A stretch of DNA of 43,559 nt from Candidatus Saccharimonadota bacterium (GCA_009778675.1 WRFU01000003.1:1-43559), one strand, 5' to 3'; positions 22,666 through 30,607 are shown, counted from the first letter of the stretch. Notes: generated by a model not told the origin, from the letters alone. Program-made: numbers and translations.

Positions 22666-22836
22666 GCTGAATAGTTATTACTACTTTCGACCCGTAAGCC
22701 ATAAATTTCATAAACGTCATACATTGGTGAGCCGACACCGTCTTAAAAGACGAACTTGTCGGTCACGTCAAGAATATATGTTTATGACAATTTAAGGTAC
22801 AGGTATTACTCTCGAAAGCAGCAACAACTATTCAGC
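22666..22836 (+). ncRNA. highly structured RNA between rplJ and rplL
   Basis: Nested perfect or near-perfect helices: GCTGAATAGTT (22666-22676) with AACTATTCAGC (22826-22836); CTTTCGA (22684-22690) with TCGAAAG (22812-22818); CATAAAC (22709-22715) with GTTTATG (22780-22786); GTGA-g-CCGACA (22727-22737) with TGTCGGTCAC (22757-22766); and the apical CGTCTT with AAGACG. No ORF of note lies inside. It may tune the L7/L12 to L10 ratio or be processed from the mRNA. Not a family I know. Confidence 0.65.
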
Positions 22837-22868
22837 CGTGAATTATTAAAACGAAATGGAGAACAATT

Positions 22869-23249
22869 ATGGCAGACATTAAAAAGCTAGCCGAAGAGCT
22901 AACTAAATTAACAGTTTTAGAGGTCAATGACCTTAAAAACATACTAAAAGATGAATACGGTATTGAACCAGCCGCCGCAGCCGTTGCCGTTGCTGGCCCA
23001 GCCGCCGCTGGTGACACCCCAGCCGCCGATGAAGGCAAAAGCGAATATAACATCAGCCTGAAAGATGCCGGTGCGCAAAAAATTGCGGTGATTAAAGCTG
23101 TTAAAGAAGTTACCGGTTTAGGCCTAGGCGAAGCCAAGGCTATCGTCGATGGCGCCCCAGCCACTGTTAAAGAAAACGTGCCAAAAGACGACGCCGAAGC
23201 TATCAAAAAGCAATTAGAAGAAGCCGGCGCAACCGTCGAGTTGGTCTAG
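22869..23249 (+). CDS. rplL: 50S ribosomal protein L7/L12
   Basis: 126 residues, normal length. The N-terminal dimerisation helices ([33 protein letters not shown]) are followed by an Ala/Pro/Gly hinge. The C-terminal factor-binding domain contains [27 protein letters not shown]. It is the multicopy stalk protein that recruits GTPase factors. TGGAGA lies 7 bases before the ATG. A strong bidirectional terminator follows. Confidence 0.97.
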   Translation: MADIKKLAEELTKLTVLEVNDLKNILKDEYGIEPAAAAVAVAGPAAAGDTPAADEGKSEYNISLKDAGAQKIAVIKAVKEVTGLGLGEAKAIVDGAPATVKENVPKDDAEAIKKQLEEAGATVELV

Positions 23250-23277
23250 CACTACAATTTGACCGAATGTTAAAAGC

Positions 23278-23308
23278 AAATAACCCTGGTATTGTACCAG
23301 GGTTATTT
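23278..23308 (+). terminator. bidirectional terminator after rplL
   Basis: A 14-bp perfect stem AAATAACCCTGGTA / TACCAGGGTTATTT with a three-base loop TTG. It separates rplL from convergent small minus-strand genes. Confidence 0.88.
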
Positions 23309-23316
23309 GAGATGAA

Positions 23317-23427
23317 TTATGGATATAAACGCCACGCTAAGAATAACCATACATAAACTCCTATGACAATTACAATCATAGCGATATTGAGTATGACATC
23401 CAACTTTGTATGATGTACAGATGCCAT
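23317..23427 (-). CDS. tiny membrane protein, 36 residues
   Basis: MASVHHTKLDVILNIAMI at the start, then one transmembrane helix and a short WRLYP end. The ATG follows an AGGAGG Shine-Dalgarno (CTTTAGGAGGTG) at good spacing; that site overlaps the stop of the preceding tiny gene. Too short for homology from sequence alone. The twin layout with strong ribosome sites argues for real translation. Confidence 0.55.
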   Translation of the reverse strand: MASVHHTKLDVILNIAMIVIVIGVYVWLFLAWRLYP

Positions 23428-23439
23428 TTTGAACACCTC

Positions 23440-23541
23440 CTAAAGCGTAATCAAAAATAAACCAACCCCGACTATTAAAGCCAAGCATACCATACCTATT
23501 ACGGCATCAAGTAGAAAATTATCCATTCCACTCTTATCCAT
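23440..23541 (-). CDS. tiny membrane protein, 33 residues
   Basis: MDKSGMDNFLLDAVIGMVCL then LALIVGVGLFLITL: an acidic N-terminus and one transmembrane helix. The ATG is preceded by AGGAGG (CTTTAGGAGGTG) at about 7 bases. A promoter-like TTGACA plus AATAAT lies upstream at 23589-23617. It is probably co-transcribed with the 36-residue gene that starts 12 bases after its stop. Possibilities are small regulators of a membrane complex or type I toxin-like peptides; nothing in the sequence decides. Confidence 0.55.
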   Translation of the reverse strand: MDKSGMDNFLLDAVIGMVCLALIVGVGLFLITL

Positions 23542-23588
23542 TTGCTACACCTCCTAAAGTTCTAGAATCGCCACCATTCTCCACATTT

Positions 23589-23617
23589 ATTATTATAAAG
23601 CGCTAGAATTCTGTCAA
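23589..23617 (-). promoter_or_regulatory. promoter of the tiny membrane protein operon
   Basis: On the minus strand, TTGACA (23612-23617), 17-bp spacer, AATAAT (23589-23594); a TATAAT register with a 14-bp spacer overlaps it. Confidence 0.5.
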
Positions 23618-23676
23618 ATTGCCTTATTTTTTACAACGCTTTTAGCCTTGTATTCGGTGCTGCTGTGGAAAACCGA

Positions 23677-23705
23677 TTGACAAAAATGTTTGTGGTTGAT
23701 ACAAC
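23677..23705 (+). promoter_or_regulatory. promoter of the 23743 gene
   Basis: TTGACA, 17-bp spacer, TACAAC. It places the transcript start near 23712, excluding upstream in-frame starts. Confidence 0.55.
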
Positions 23706-23742
23706 TATAGTAGTTATTTTAAAACAGACAAGGATGCGAGGT

Positions 23743-24258
23743 ATGTCTGAATTACCAGAAAAACAAGTTAAGCGTTTAAAAACGTTGATCCAAGAGGCAG
23801 AAACTAATCTAGCTGCCGCCAAGGAGTTATTAGTGAGTGTGGTCGGTGCCGACGAAGTCGTAGCACCAACCAAAAATGAACCGGTAGAACCTGGTGGTAA
23901 GATTATTGAAGGCATTTTTGATGGCCAAAGTATGATTGGACCTGATGGTAAAAGTTACCCAGTACCAGTCAATTATGCCAGTAAATCCAAATTAATCGAA
24001 GGCGATATTCTAAAGCTGACTATTACCGAAGAAGGTGGATTTATCTACAAGCAAATTGGCCCAGCGGCGCGTAAACAACTAATCGGCACGCTAATTAATC
24101 ACGACGGTTCATACTTTGTAGAGGCCAACGGCCGTGAATATAAAATTTTACTAGCTACCGTGACCTACTTTAAACTAGCCCCCGGCGATCAAGTCACGAT
24201 CCAGATACCAGAAGACAACCCAGACGCCAGTTGGGCGGCCGTAGAAGCAAGTTTGTAA
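23743..24258 (+). CDS. hypothetical protein, coiled coil plus beta-rich domain
   Basis: 171 residues from the ATG at 23743; longer readings from 23665 start inside or before the promoter and are rejected. An AAGGA site is 7 bases upstream. Residues 4-38 form a coiled coil (ELPEKQVKRLKTLIQEAETNL). A beta-rich domain from about 55 (GKIIEGIFDGQSMIGPDGKSYPVPVNYASKSKLIEGD) follows, with two similar halves: IIEGIFDGQ...LKLTITEEG and LIGTLINHDG...VTIQIPED. The duplicated beta unit resembles small OB/barrel folds. Family not identified. A terminator follows. Confidence 0.7.
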   Translation: MSELPEKQVKRLKTLIQEAETNLAAAKELLVSVVGADEVVAPTKNEPVEPGGKIIEGIFDGQSMIGPDGKSYPVPVNYASKSKLIEGDILKLTITEEGGFIYKQIGPAARKQLIGTLINHDGSYFVEANGREYKILLATVTYFKLAPGDQVTIQIPEDNPDASWAAVEASL

Positions 24259-24274
24259 AACACTAAGACATCAG

Positions 24275-24300
24275 AAGAGGGAGCAATTTGCTCCCTCTTT
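24275..24300 (+). terminator. bidirectional terminator
   Basis: AAGAGGGAGCAA-T-TTGCTCCCTCTT followed by TTGTGTTCT; 12-bp stem. It lies between convergent genes. Confidence 0.85.
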
Positions 24301-24318
24301 GTGTTCTAGAACACAGGT

Positions 24319-24537
24319 TTATTCTCCAGCACCTACTATCAGATCGATATTTTGCTCAAGCTCAACGTAACTTTCATAATCAACATCGTTGATAGTAGTG
24401 ATAGGCAGCCCTACGATACTGTCATCTGGGTATTCCAGATAGCTAATCCTGTATTCGTCAAAGAGCTGGATGATGTCGTCGATACCCTTAGGGTCTGCAT
24501 TTGGATTATAACGAATCTCCGCCTTAATTTTTGCCAT
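24319..24537 (-). CDS. small hypothetical protein (second of a pair)
   Basis: 72 residues, acidic. It begins MAKIKAEIRYNPNADPKGID and contains IIQLFDEYRISYLEYPDDSI. A GAGGAG site lies 5 bases before the ATG. It follows the 78-residue gene by 9 bases in the same operon. Both proteins share a helix followed by a short strand ending in an acidic turn (LFDEYRISYLEYPDDS here, VLDDEGIEYRDEPNGS in the partner), so they may be distant paralogues. Function unknown. Confidence 0.6.
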   Translation of the reverse strand: MAKIKAEIRYNPNADPKGIDDIIQLFDEYRISYLEYPDDSIVGLPITTINDVDYESYVELEQNIDLIVGAGE

Positions 24538-24546
24538 AATTCCTCC

Positions 24547-24783
24547 TCAGTCATCTGACCAAAGTGCTTTTTTTATAGCACCAAGGTGTTTGTAGAGTTC
24601 TCCAACGGTATAGATGGAGCAGACTCGTTGACCATTGACATATAGGCGTATGTACTGGCCAGAGCCGTTTGGCTCATCCCTATACTCGATGCCCTCATCA
24701 TCCAAGACACCGAGTATTTCCGCCAATCTGTTTTGATCCCCAGATAATTCTAAATCAGGATGCTTGACTACTAAGACTGACAT
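24547..24783 (-). CDS. small hypothetical protein (first of a pair)
   Basis: 78 residues: MSVLVVKHPDLELSGDQNRL start, a central LAEILGVLDDEGIEYRDEPNG, then RLYVNGQRVCSIYTVGELYKHLGAI. The last part resembles a glutaredoxin-like 'xYTVxxL' strand-helix, but no CxxC is present, so this is not a firm link. It has its own consensus promoter (24852-24880) and heads a two-gene operon. Unknown function. Confidence 0.6.
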   Translation of the reverse strand: MSVLVVKHPDLELSGDQNRLAEILGVLDDEGIEYRDEPNGSGQYIRLYVNGQRVCSIYTVGELYKHLGAIKKALWSDD

Positions 24784-24851
24784 AATTACCGCCCTTCTTT
24801 CTGTGTTCGAGTAAGACTACAAAAAGGGTACAAAAAACCCTATTCTATAAC

Positions 24852-24880
24852 AGTATAGCACACATGGTCAACAATGTCAA
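24852..24880 (-). promoter_or_regulatory. consensus promoter of the small hypothetical pair
   Basis: On the minus strand, TTGACA (24875-24880), 17-bp spacer ending TGTGTGC, TATACT (24852-24857). The leader is about 60 nt. Confidence 0.85.
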
Positions 24881-24906
24881 TAGTTTTTAGAATCAGCTAA
24901 AAATAG

Positions 24907-24912
24907 TACAAT
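24907..24912 (+). promoter_or_regulatory. -10 promoter of dnaX, near-leaderless
   Basis: TACAAT, 9 bases before the dnaX ATG; no Shine-Dalgarno site between. Confidence 0.45.
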
Positions 24913-24921
24913 AGAACTAAT

Positions 24922-26454
24922 ATGGGAAGAGCGTTATACCGCAAGTACCGCAGTAAAAAGCTGTCGGAAATTATTGGTCAAGAGCATGTGACTGATATTT
25001 TAGAGGCGGCCATAAAACAAGATCGTATTAGCCATGCTTATTTGTTTACTGGTCCACGTGGGGTAGGTAAAACTAGTGTGGCGCGGATTTTGGCGCACGA
25101 AATCAACGGCTTGCCCTACAGCGATGAAGATTCCTACCTAGATATTATCGAAATTGATGCTGCCAGTAATAATGGTGTTGATGATATTCGAGCGTTACGC
25201 GAACGGGTACAAATCGCGCCAACTAGTGCCAAAAAGAAAGTTTACATTATTGACGAAGTCCACATGCTAAGTAAGCCAGCTTTTAACGCTCTGCTTAAAA
25301 CCCTAGAAGAGCCGCCTGAGCACATTGTATTTATTCTGGCTACCACTGATGCTCATAAGTTGCCAGCTACGATCATTAGTCGTAGTCAGCAGTTTGTGTT
25401 TAGGCTAATCCCAACCGATAAAGTCGCAGCTCACCTAAAATATATTGCCGACCAAGAGGGGATTAAAATTACCGATGAAGCGCTAGAGCTGATTGCCAAA
25501 AAAGGCGGCGGTAGTTTGCGCGATAGTATTAGTTTGCTAGATCAGATTTCTAGCATGAACGACAAACGCGCTAAAATTACGTTAGAAATGGTTGAAAAAT
25601 CGCTCGGGCTGGCCAGCGACGATGCTGTTAAACAGATTCTGGAAGCGGCCAAAAATTATTCGATTGACGACGTGGTAAAAAGCATTAACCGTTTAAGCGA
25701 GATTGGGGTGCGTGCCGAGACAATCGCCGAGCAGCTGATTAGTTACGTGTTGGCGAACATTAGCAATAACCCAGCTAATTTAGTGCTATTAGATAAATTG
25801 ACCGACGTGGTACGATCATCACATCCAGAAGTTAAACTGCTGACTAGCCTAACGGCTGATTTTGGGACTGAAAACCTTCAGCCAAGGTCTAACCCTAAGA
25901 TCCTGAAACAAGTTCAGGATGACGACGGGGGTATAGTTCAGGATAACAATGTAGCAGGTCAGGATGATGATAGGGCGAGCCAGAGCAATGATAAAGTGAG
26001 CCAGGATGATGATAGGGCGAGCCAGAGCAACGATAAAGTGAGCCAGGATGACGACAGAGCAAGCCAGACTGACGGCAAGGTTGATCCTATGAAAGAGTCA
26101 AAACCAAAAACCACTGAGCCGCCAAAAAAGCCCAAACTAACCAACGTAAAATTGGATTGGAATAAAATGCTAGAAGATATCAAGCAAGAACATATGTCGT
26201 ACTACACGTTGCTGACTAAGTGTACGCACGAAATGATCGATGGTGGGCTGACGATTTACGCTCGCACGGCATTTAATAAAAAACGTTTCGAAAGTACAAC
26301 TTTTCGCGATTTACTGCATAAAGCTTTGACTAAACAAGGTGTTGAAGATGTGGCTGTAACTGTTAAAGCCGAAGCGCCCAAGCCAAAAGATGCCATGACA
26401 GCCGCCATAGCTGATATAATGGGTGGAGGAGAAGAGATCGATGTCGACGACTAA
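24922..26454 (+). CDS. dnaX: DNA polymerase III gamma/tau clamp-loader subunit, lacking the zinc module
   Basis: 510 residues. Walker A G-P-R-G-V-G-K-T-S is at 44-52, Walker B KKVYIIDEVHML at about 107-118, and the sensor/arginine-finger region IISRSQQF follows. Between Walker A and IEIDAASNNGVDDIRALRE, the usual four-Cys zinc module is missing; only about 15 residues (HEINGLPYSDEDSYLD) remain. Domain III and a variable linker follow. The linker carries a REP-like palindrome and eight heptads (VQDDDGG...ASQTDGK). A C-terminal domain from about 410 is conserved-looking. It loads the sliding clamp with the delta' protein at 4812. It overlaps dnaB by 14 bases. Confidence 0.95.
   Translation: MGRALYRKYRSKKLSEIIGQEHVTDILEAAIKQDRISHAYLFTGPRGVGKTSVARILAHEINGLPYSDEDSYLDIIEIDAASNNGVDDIRALRERVQIAPTSAKKKVYIIDEVHMLSKPAFNALLKTLEEPPEHIVFILATTDAHKLPATIISRSQQFVFRLIPTDKVAAHLKYIADQEGIKITDEALELIAKKGGGSLRDSISLLDQISSMNDKRAKITLEMVEKSLGLASDDAVKQILEAAKNYSIDDVVKSINRLSEIGVRAETIAEQLISYVLANISNNPANLVLLDKLTDVVRSSHPEVKLLTSLTADFGTENLQPRSNPKILKQVQDDDGGIVQDNNVAGQDDDRASQSNDKVSQDDDRASQSNDKVSQDDDRASQTDGKVDPMKESKPKTTEPPKKPKLTNVKLDWNKMLEDIKQEHMSYYTLLTKCTHEMIDGGLTIYARTAFNKKRFESTTFRDLLHKALTKQGVEDVAVTVKAEAPKPKDAMTAAIADIMGGGEEIDVDD
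25900..26079 (+). repeat. REP-like element A with eight 21-bp units, in frame in dnaX
   Basis: A palindrome (25900-25920), then units from 25912 every 21 bases to 26079. The later ones are paired into a 42-bp repeat (25960, 26002, 26044). Translation gives VQDDDGG, IVQDNNV, AGQDDDR, ASQSNDK, VSQDDDR, ASQSNDK, VSQDDDR, ASQTDGK. Confidence 0.9.
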
Positions 26455-27787
26455 AGACGCGGGAAGAGTTCCCCCACAGAATATAGATGCCGAAAAAAGC
26501 TTGCTGGGGGCAATTTTGCTAGACGAAGATGTGTTGCCTAGCGCCACCGAAATCGTCAAAGCTGGTGATTTTTATGACAAAGCCCATCAGGTGATCTTTG
26601 ACGGTATGGTGGATTTATACGAACGTCATAAACCAGTTGACTTGTTGACTTTAACCGACGTTCTAAAAAGCAAAAAACAGTTGCAAAGTATTGGCGGCGC
26701 TAGCTACTTAACAGAGTTAACCAACTATGTGCCAAGCAGTGCTCATGCCGATGCTTACGCTGGAATTATTAGTAAATGCGCCATCCGCCGCCGGTTAATC
26801 AAAGCCAGTGCCGATATTACCGAAATGAGTTTTAACGAAGACGGTGAGGTTAACGAGCTACTAAGCAAGGCCGAGGCCGTAGTTTTTAATGCTTCGGATC
26901 AAACCCTAACCCAAGATTTGCAGAGTATGGCCAGTATATTGGATGATAGTTTTGATCGTTTAGAAGAATTACACAAAAATAAAGGACAACTGCGTGGTTT
27001 AAAAACTGGCTTTCGTGATTTAGATAACAAAACGGCTGGGCTGCAAAAGTCTGATTTAATAGTGATTGCTGCTAGGCCAGCCATGGGTAAAACGACTTTA
27101 TTGACAAATTTAGCCTACAACGTGGCAACGATCAGCAAAAAGGCTGTGCTGTTTTTTAGCTTAGAAATGAGTAAAGAACAACTAGTCGATCGTATGCTAG
27201 CTGATGCTTCGGGTGTCAATAGCTGGAATATTCGCACCGGTAACTTAACCGATGAAGATTTTAGCAAGATTAGCGATGCCATGGGCGAAATGGCCGAGGC
27301 GCCGATTTTTATTGATGATACACCCGGTATGACAGTGCTAGAAATGCGTACCAAAGCCCGGCGCGCTGCGCATGATCAAGACTTAGGGCTGGTGGTAGTT
27401 GATTATCTGCAGTTAATGCAAGGCAGTGGCCGTGGCGATGGTAACCGCGTGCAAGAAGTTAGCGAAATCAGTCGCGGATTAAAGTTAATCGCTCGTGAAT
27501 TAGATGTGCCGGTTATAGCCATTAGCCAGCTAAGTCGTTTGGTAGAAAACCGCAACCCACAAATCCCACAGCTGGCGGATCTACGTGAATCGGGTTCAAT
27601 TGAACAAGATGCCGACATAGTCATGTTTATTTACCGCGAAGATTACTATAATCCCGAAACTGAACGCCAGCATATTACCGATCTTATTATCGCTAAGCAT
27701 CGTAATGGTCCAACTGGGCAAATCGAACTTTACTTCCACCCTGATTCGCTACGATTTATGTCGTTAGACAAGGATCGCAAGGCGTGA
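26441..27787 (+). CDS. dnaB: replicative DNA helicase
   Basis: 448 residues from the ATG at 26441, which has GGAGGAG upstream; an in-frame GTG at 26423 overlaps that site. The N-terminal domain starts VPPQNIDAEKSLLGAILLDED. The RecA-like domain has Walker A ARPAMGKTT at about 209-217, ALFFSLEMSKEQL, VVDYLQLM (Walker B) and SRGLKLIARELDVPVIAISQLSR. The C-terminus carries ADIVMFIYREDYY and the KHRNGPTG arginine-finger region. It unwinds DNA at the fork as a hexamer. It overlaps dnaX by 14 bases and the next gene by 4. Confidence 0.96.
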   Translation: MSTTKDAGRVPPQNIDAEKSLLGAILLDEDVLPSATEIVKAGDFYDKAHQVIFDGMVDLYERHKPVDLLTLTDVLKSKKQLQSIGGASYLTELTNYVPSSAHADAYAGIISKCAIRRRLIKASADITEMSFNEDGEVNELLSKAEAVVFNASDQTLTQDLQSMASILDDSFDRLEELHKNKGQLRGLKTGFRDLDNKTAGLQKSDLIVIAARPAMGKTTLLTNLAYNVATISKKAVLFFSLEMSKEQLVDRMLADASGVNSWNIRTGNLTDEDFSKISDAMGEMAEAPIFIDDTPGMTVLEMRTKARRAAHDQDLGLVVVDYLQLMQGSGRGDGNRVQEVSEISRGLKLIARELDVPVIAISQLSRLVENRNPQIPQLADLRESGSIEQDADIVMFIYREDYYNPETERQHITDLIIAKHRNGPTGQIELYFHPDSLRFMSLDKDRKA

Positions 27788-29211
27788 AACGCAGAGTAGA
27801 CCAACTGTTTTTTTATAAATATCGCTACGTAATTGGCTATAGCTTGGTGATTTTGTTACTCGGTTTAGTGATCTTTGGGGCTCGGTTTGCAACTCGTGGT
27901 TTAAGTAGCGGCGAAATTGATAGCACCATAACTAGTCATGCTTTAAATTCTGGCAATTTTTTAAGCAGCGCAATTATTAACTGGCCGTTTAAGCTGTTAC
28001 AGCAGAACAGTCTCGCGCTACTGGGTTTATCGGTGTTTAGCGTTAAATTACCAGCCATGGTGTTGGCCTTTGCCGCCGGTTTGGCCTTGCTATGGTTGCT
28101 ACTTAAGTGGTTCAAACCAGGTATTACAATCTTAACTTTGGCTATTGCTGTAACAGCCGGGCAGTTTTTGTACTGCGCCCAAAGTGGCACACCGAATATT
28201 CTATACATTTTATACCCATTGCTAATATTGTTGTTCGGGCTATTAATCACCACCGGCAAGCATCTTTATTACATATTGGTGCCTTTGCTAGCTATTACCA
28301 TCGGTTTAAGCCTGTACACGCCATTGATGATTTATTTGGTGGCAGTGTTACTAATCGTCTGCGTTAGCCAGCCACATTTACGGTTTTTTATAAAAAATCT
28401 ACCCGTGATTAGCTTAGTTTTGGGCATATTAACGTTCGCTATAACAATTCTGCCGCTAATTTTAGCAACTATGCACGATGTTGGCACTGTCGGATTACTG
28501 CTAGGTAAAGATTTAATCAGTTTTAATATCTTCGCTAATTTGCACAGTGTCGCAACATCGTTCTTGACATTTAATACGGTTGAAGATAGCTCGATTTTGA
28601 CACCAATCTTTGCCATGCCGGCTCTAGCGTTAATAATTTATGGAGTGTACGTTTGCACCAAAAATCGCTACAGTGCCCGCAGCTATGCCACATTAGCGCT
28701 AGGTACAGTCGCAGCCGCTATTTTGGTATTTGTGCCAGATCAATTTTACCTAATAACTATACCGGCCTTTATCTTTTTGGCAGTCGGTATCGAGACCCTA
28801 CTGCAAAATTGGTATTCGCTGTTTCCGCATAACCCCTATGCTCGGATTGCTGGGCTAGTGCCAATATTATTCTTGGTCATAACGATGGGCTGGGCAAGTG
28901 TTGAGCACTTTGTGTATGGCTACTGGAACACACCACAGGTAGCTAAACATTACAGCAATGATATTACTTTAGTCCAGCGTAACCTAAAGCCAACTTCGGT
29001 AATTGTGACACCCAAGGGTGTTAAGTACGACTTTTACAAAATTATCGAAGACCAATACCCTAAAGTGCAAGTTACGGCTAGCATGCCAACTAATTTACAG
29101 TCTAATTTATTAGTGGTGGGTAGTAGTGAGGTTAAAACTAAACTACCACTTACCCGCATTGTAACATCTGCCATGGCCGAAGACGCCGATCGAGTGTATA
29201 TTTACGAATAA
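27784..29211 (+). CDS. polytopic membrane protein, GT-C glycosyltransferase-like
   Basis: 475 residues starting at a GTG that overlaps the dnaB stop (GTGA). About 10-11 membrane segments. The first external loop after helix 1 has RGLSSGEIDSTITSHALNS, the place where PMT/ArnT-family enzymes keep their acidic catalytic residue. A soluble C-terminal domain of about 80 residues follows (STPKG-like region, VIVTPKGVKYDFYKII). It probably transfers a lipid-linked sugar onto an envelope acceptor (inference). The link to dnaB is positional only. Confidence 0.65.
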   Translation: MKRRVDQLFFYKYRYVIGYSLVILLLGLVIFGARFATRGLSSGEIDSTITSHALNSGNFLSSAIINWPFKLLQQNSLALLGLSVFSVKLPAMVLAFAAGLALLWLLLKWFKPGITILTLAIAVTAGQFLYCAQSGTPNILYILYPLLILLFGLLITTGKHLYYILVPLLAITIGLSLYTPLMIYLVAVLLIVCVSQPHLRFFIKNLPVISLVLGILTFAITILPLILATMHDVGTVGLLLGKDLISFNIFANLHSVATSFLTFNTVEDSSILTPIFAMPALALIIYGVYVCTKNRYSARSYATLALGTVAAAILVFVPDQFYLITIPAFIFLAVGIETLLQNWYSLFPHNPYARIAGLVPILFLVITMGWASVEHFVYGYWNTPQVAKHYSNDITLVQRNLKPTSVIVTPKGVKYDFYKIIEDQYPKVQVTASMPTNLQSNLLVVGSSEVKTKLPLTRIVTSAMAEDADRVYIYE

Positions 29212-29297
29212 TACTATTTGTGATATAATCTAAATGGAAGAGGCGGTCACCGGCCGCCATTTATCGTACCTTGAAATAGAGATTGGAAGTGATATGC

Positions 29298-30206
29298 ATG
29301 AGCAAAGATGCAGAGCTGGAAAGGTTGAAAACAGAACAAAGCGCAACATTCAATAAACAGCAAAACGCGTTTCAAACCATGAAAGCAGCAGGTGACAGGC
29401 GTTCGGCTATAAAGCGAGAGCTAGATGCAAGTTGGGAAAGAGTTTGTGCGGCTCGCGAAACCATGAACAACGCTTACGAAAGCAATCAACAGGCCTGGAA
29501 CTACTACAAACAGCAGATGGATAGCCTGTCTAGTCAGATCGAGCAAGCTAAAAGTCGTGCCGATGACGCGCATCGCAGTATGGGCAACGCCTTTGACCGA
29601 GCTTCATATGCCTATGAGCACGACGAGAAGGCATCTGCACCAGGTTACGCAGCTGAGGGCCGCAGTTACCAGGCTCGCCGTGACGAATATAACATAGAAG
29701 TCAAACGCTTGATTGAACAGTCAAAATCACTACAAAAACCCAGTAATACCGACTTTGATATCTATAAACGAGCCTACAACGAAGTTAAAGCCAGCCATAG
29801 CCAAGTACAAAGCCAATACGGCGGTGCTAAGCAAGAGCACGAAAGTGCCAAAGCAGTATTTGAAGCGGCCAGACAGGCGCATCGGCAAGCCAAGGAAGCA
29901 TTCCAAAGACGATTGAATGAAGTGAAAGCACAAAAAGCCAGTTACGAAGATAAAAATCGTGGCATGTTGATGGTCATTGCGCCCGATATTGGGTATATGG
30001 ATGGCAAGCAAGTCAAATTCGAATATCGTAAAGATGGCAAGATTAATGTATTCTTCGATGGTATCGGTGATCCTGTGGGATACGGACATGGTCATATAGT
30101 TATCGACGAGCACTCAGATGTTATCTATATGCGACAGCCGTTCAAGGATAAGAAGAAAGCCGGAGATATCGACATTGACGACAACCGCGGTATCGTCAAC
30201 ATCTAA
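29298..30206 (+). CDS. coiled-coil protein with conserved-looking C-terminal domain
   Basis: 302 residues from the ATG at 29298. Residues 1-220 are almost wholly alpha-helical coiled coil, rich in Ala/Gln/Lys/Ser, with breaks near 115 and 150. The last ~80 residues form a globular part (MLMVIAPDIGYMDGKQVKFEYRKDGKINVFFDG) with an amphipathic strand pattern and a GYGHGH stretch. No signal peptide. Family not recognised; similar helical rods with a small C-terminal domain occur in phage and in cell-surface proteins. An extended -10 (TGA-TATAAT, 29223-29228 region) lies about 70 bases upstream. A terminator follows. Confidence 0.65.
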   Translation: MSKDAELERLKTEQSATFNKQQNAFQTMKAAGDRRSAIKRELDASWERVCAARETMNNAYESNQQAWNYYKQQMDSLSSQIEQAKSRADDAHRSMGNAFDRASYAYEHDEKASAPGYAAEGRSYQARRDEYNIEVKRLIEQSKSLQKPSNTDFDIYKRAYNEVKASHSQVQSQYGGAKQEHESAKAVFEAARQAHRQAKEAFQRRLNEVKAQKASYEDKNRGMLMVIAPDIGYMDGKQVKFEYRKDGKINVFFDGIGDPVGYGHGHIVIDEHSDVIYMRQPFKDKKKAGDIDIDDNRGIVNI

Positions 30207-30215
30207 CTCTATTTG

Positions 30216-30243
30216 AAAAGGCCAGTTTTTACTGGCTTTTTCT
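30216..30243 (+). terminator. terminator after the coiled-coil gene
   Basis: GCCAGT-TTTT-ACTGGC with flanking AAAAG and CTTTTT, then more T. Convergent with the next minus-strand gene. Confidence 0.8.
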
Positions 30244-30564
30244 TTTTCTATAGACCGCTATATTTTTGGCTATATTCTTTTTGAGTTCTTTAACGTATTC
30301 TTTAGAGTTTGGAGCATCAAGAGTCCCAAGATCCGATTTTATTTCAGCAAGAATATTATCATTATAAAAACCAGATCGCGACACAAAAAGCATATCAGCC
30401 AGCTCTTGTCCATCTGGTGTTTCATCAATTTGCGGTAAAAAATATTCAACTAGCTCGATAAATTGATCGTCGCTAGAATGTGTATTAATCAAAGTTATGC
30501 TGCCATCATTAATCTCTCGGATCTTATCCCAAACCATGTTTTGTATATCTTCGCGTGTTTTCAT
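30229..30564 (-). CDS. hypothetical protein
   Basis: 111 residues, helical and charged. The start is MKTREDIQNMVWDKIREIND; the central FIELVEYFLPQIDETPDGQELAD and a final basic helix (YVKELKKNIAKNIAVYRKRK) follow. No motif recognised. The mRNA looks leaderless: TGC-TATAAT on the minus strand (30572-30577) is 7 bases before the ATG. It is divergent from ybaB. Its 3' end overlaps the terminator of the coiled-coil gene. Confidence 0.6.
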   Translation of the reverse strand: MKTREDIQNMVWDKIREINDGSITLINTHSSDDQFIELVEYFLPQIDETPDGQELADMLFVSRSGFYNDNILAEIKSDLGTLDAPNSKEYVKELKKNIAKNIAVYRKRKSQ

Positions 30565-30571
30565 ATTGACA

Positions 30572-30577
30572 ATTATA
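30572..30577 (-). promoter_or_regulatory. extended -10 promoter, leaderless hypothetical gene
   Basis: TGC-TATAAT on the minus strand, 7 bases before the ATG at 30564. Confidence 0.6.
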
Positions 30578-30598
30578 GCAAACTTGTATGATTAATTT

Positions 30599-30607
30599 GC
30601 TATAATA
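30599..30607 (+). promoter_or_regulatory. extended -10 promoter of ybaB-recR
   Basis: TGC-TATAAT followed by a ~23-base leader with AAGGAGA before the ybaB ATG. Divergent from the promoter at 30572. Confidence 0.6.

Noticed and set aside
23665-23742. 26-residue N-terminal extension of the 23743 protein
   Set aside because: A TTGACA-17-TACAAC promoter overlaps it, so the transcript would start after this region, and the ATG at 23743 has its own ribosome site.
25959-26183. Minus-strand ORF rich in SSSWLTLSLLWLAL repeats
   Set aside because: Antisense reading of the 42-bp dnaX repeat; hydrophobic only by accident of the repeat.
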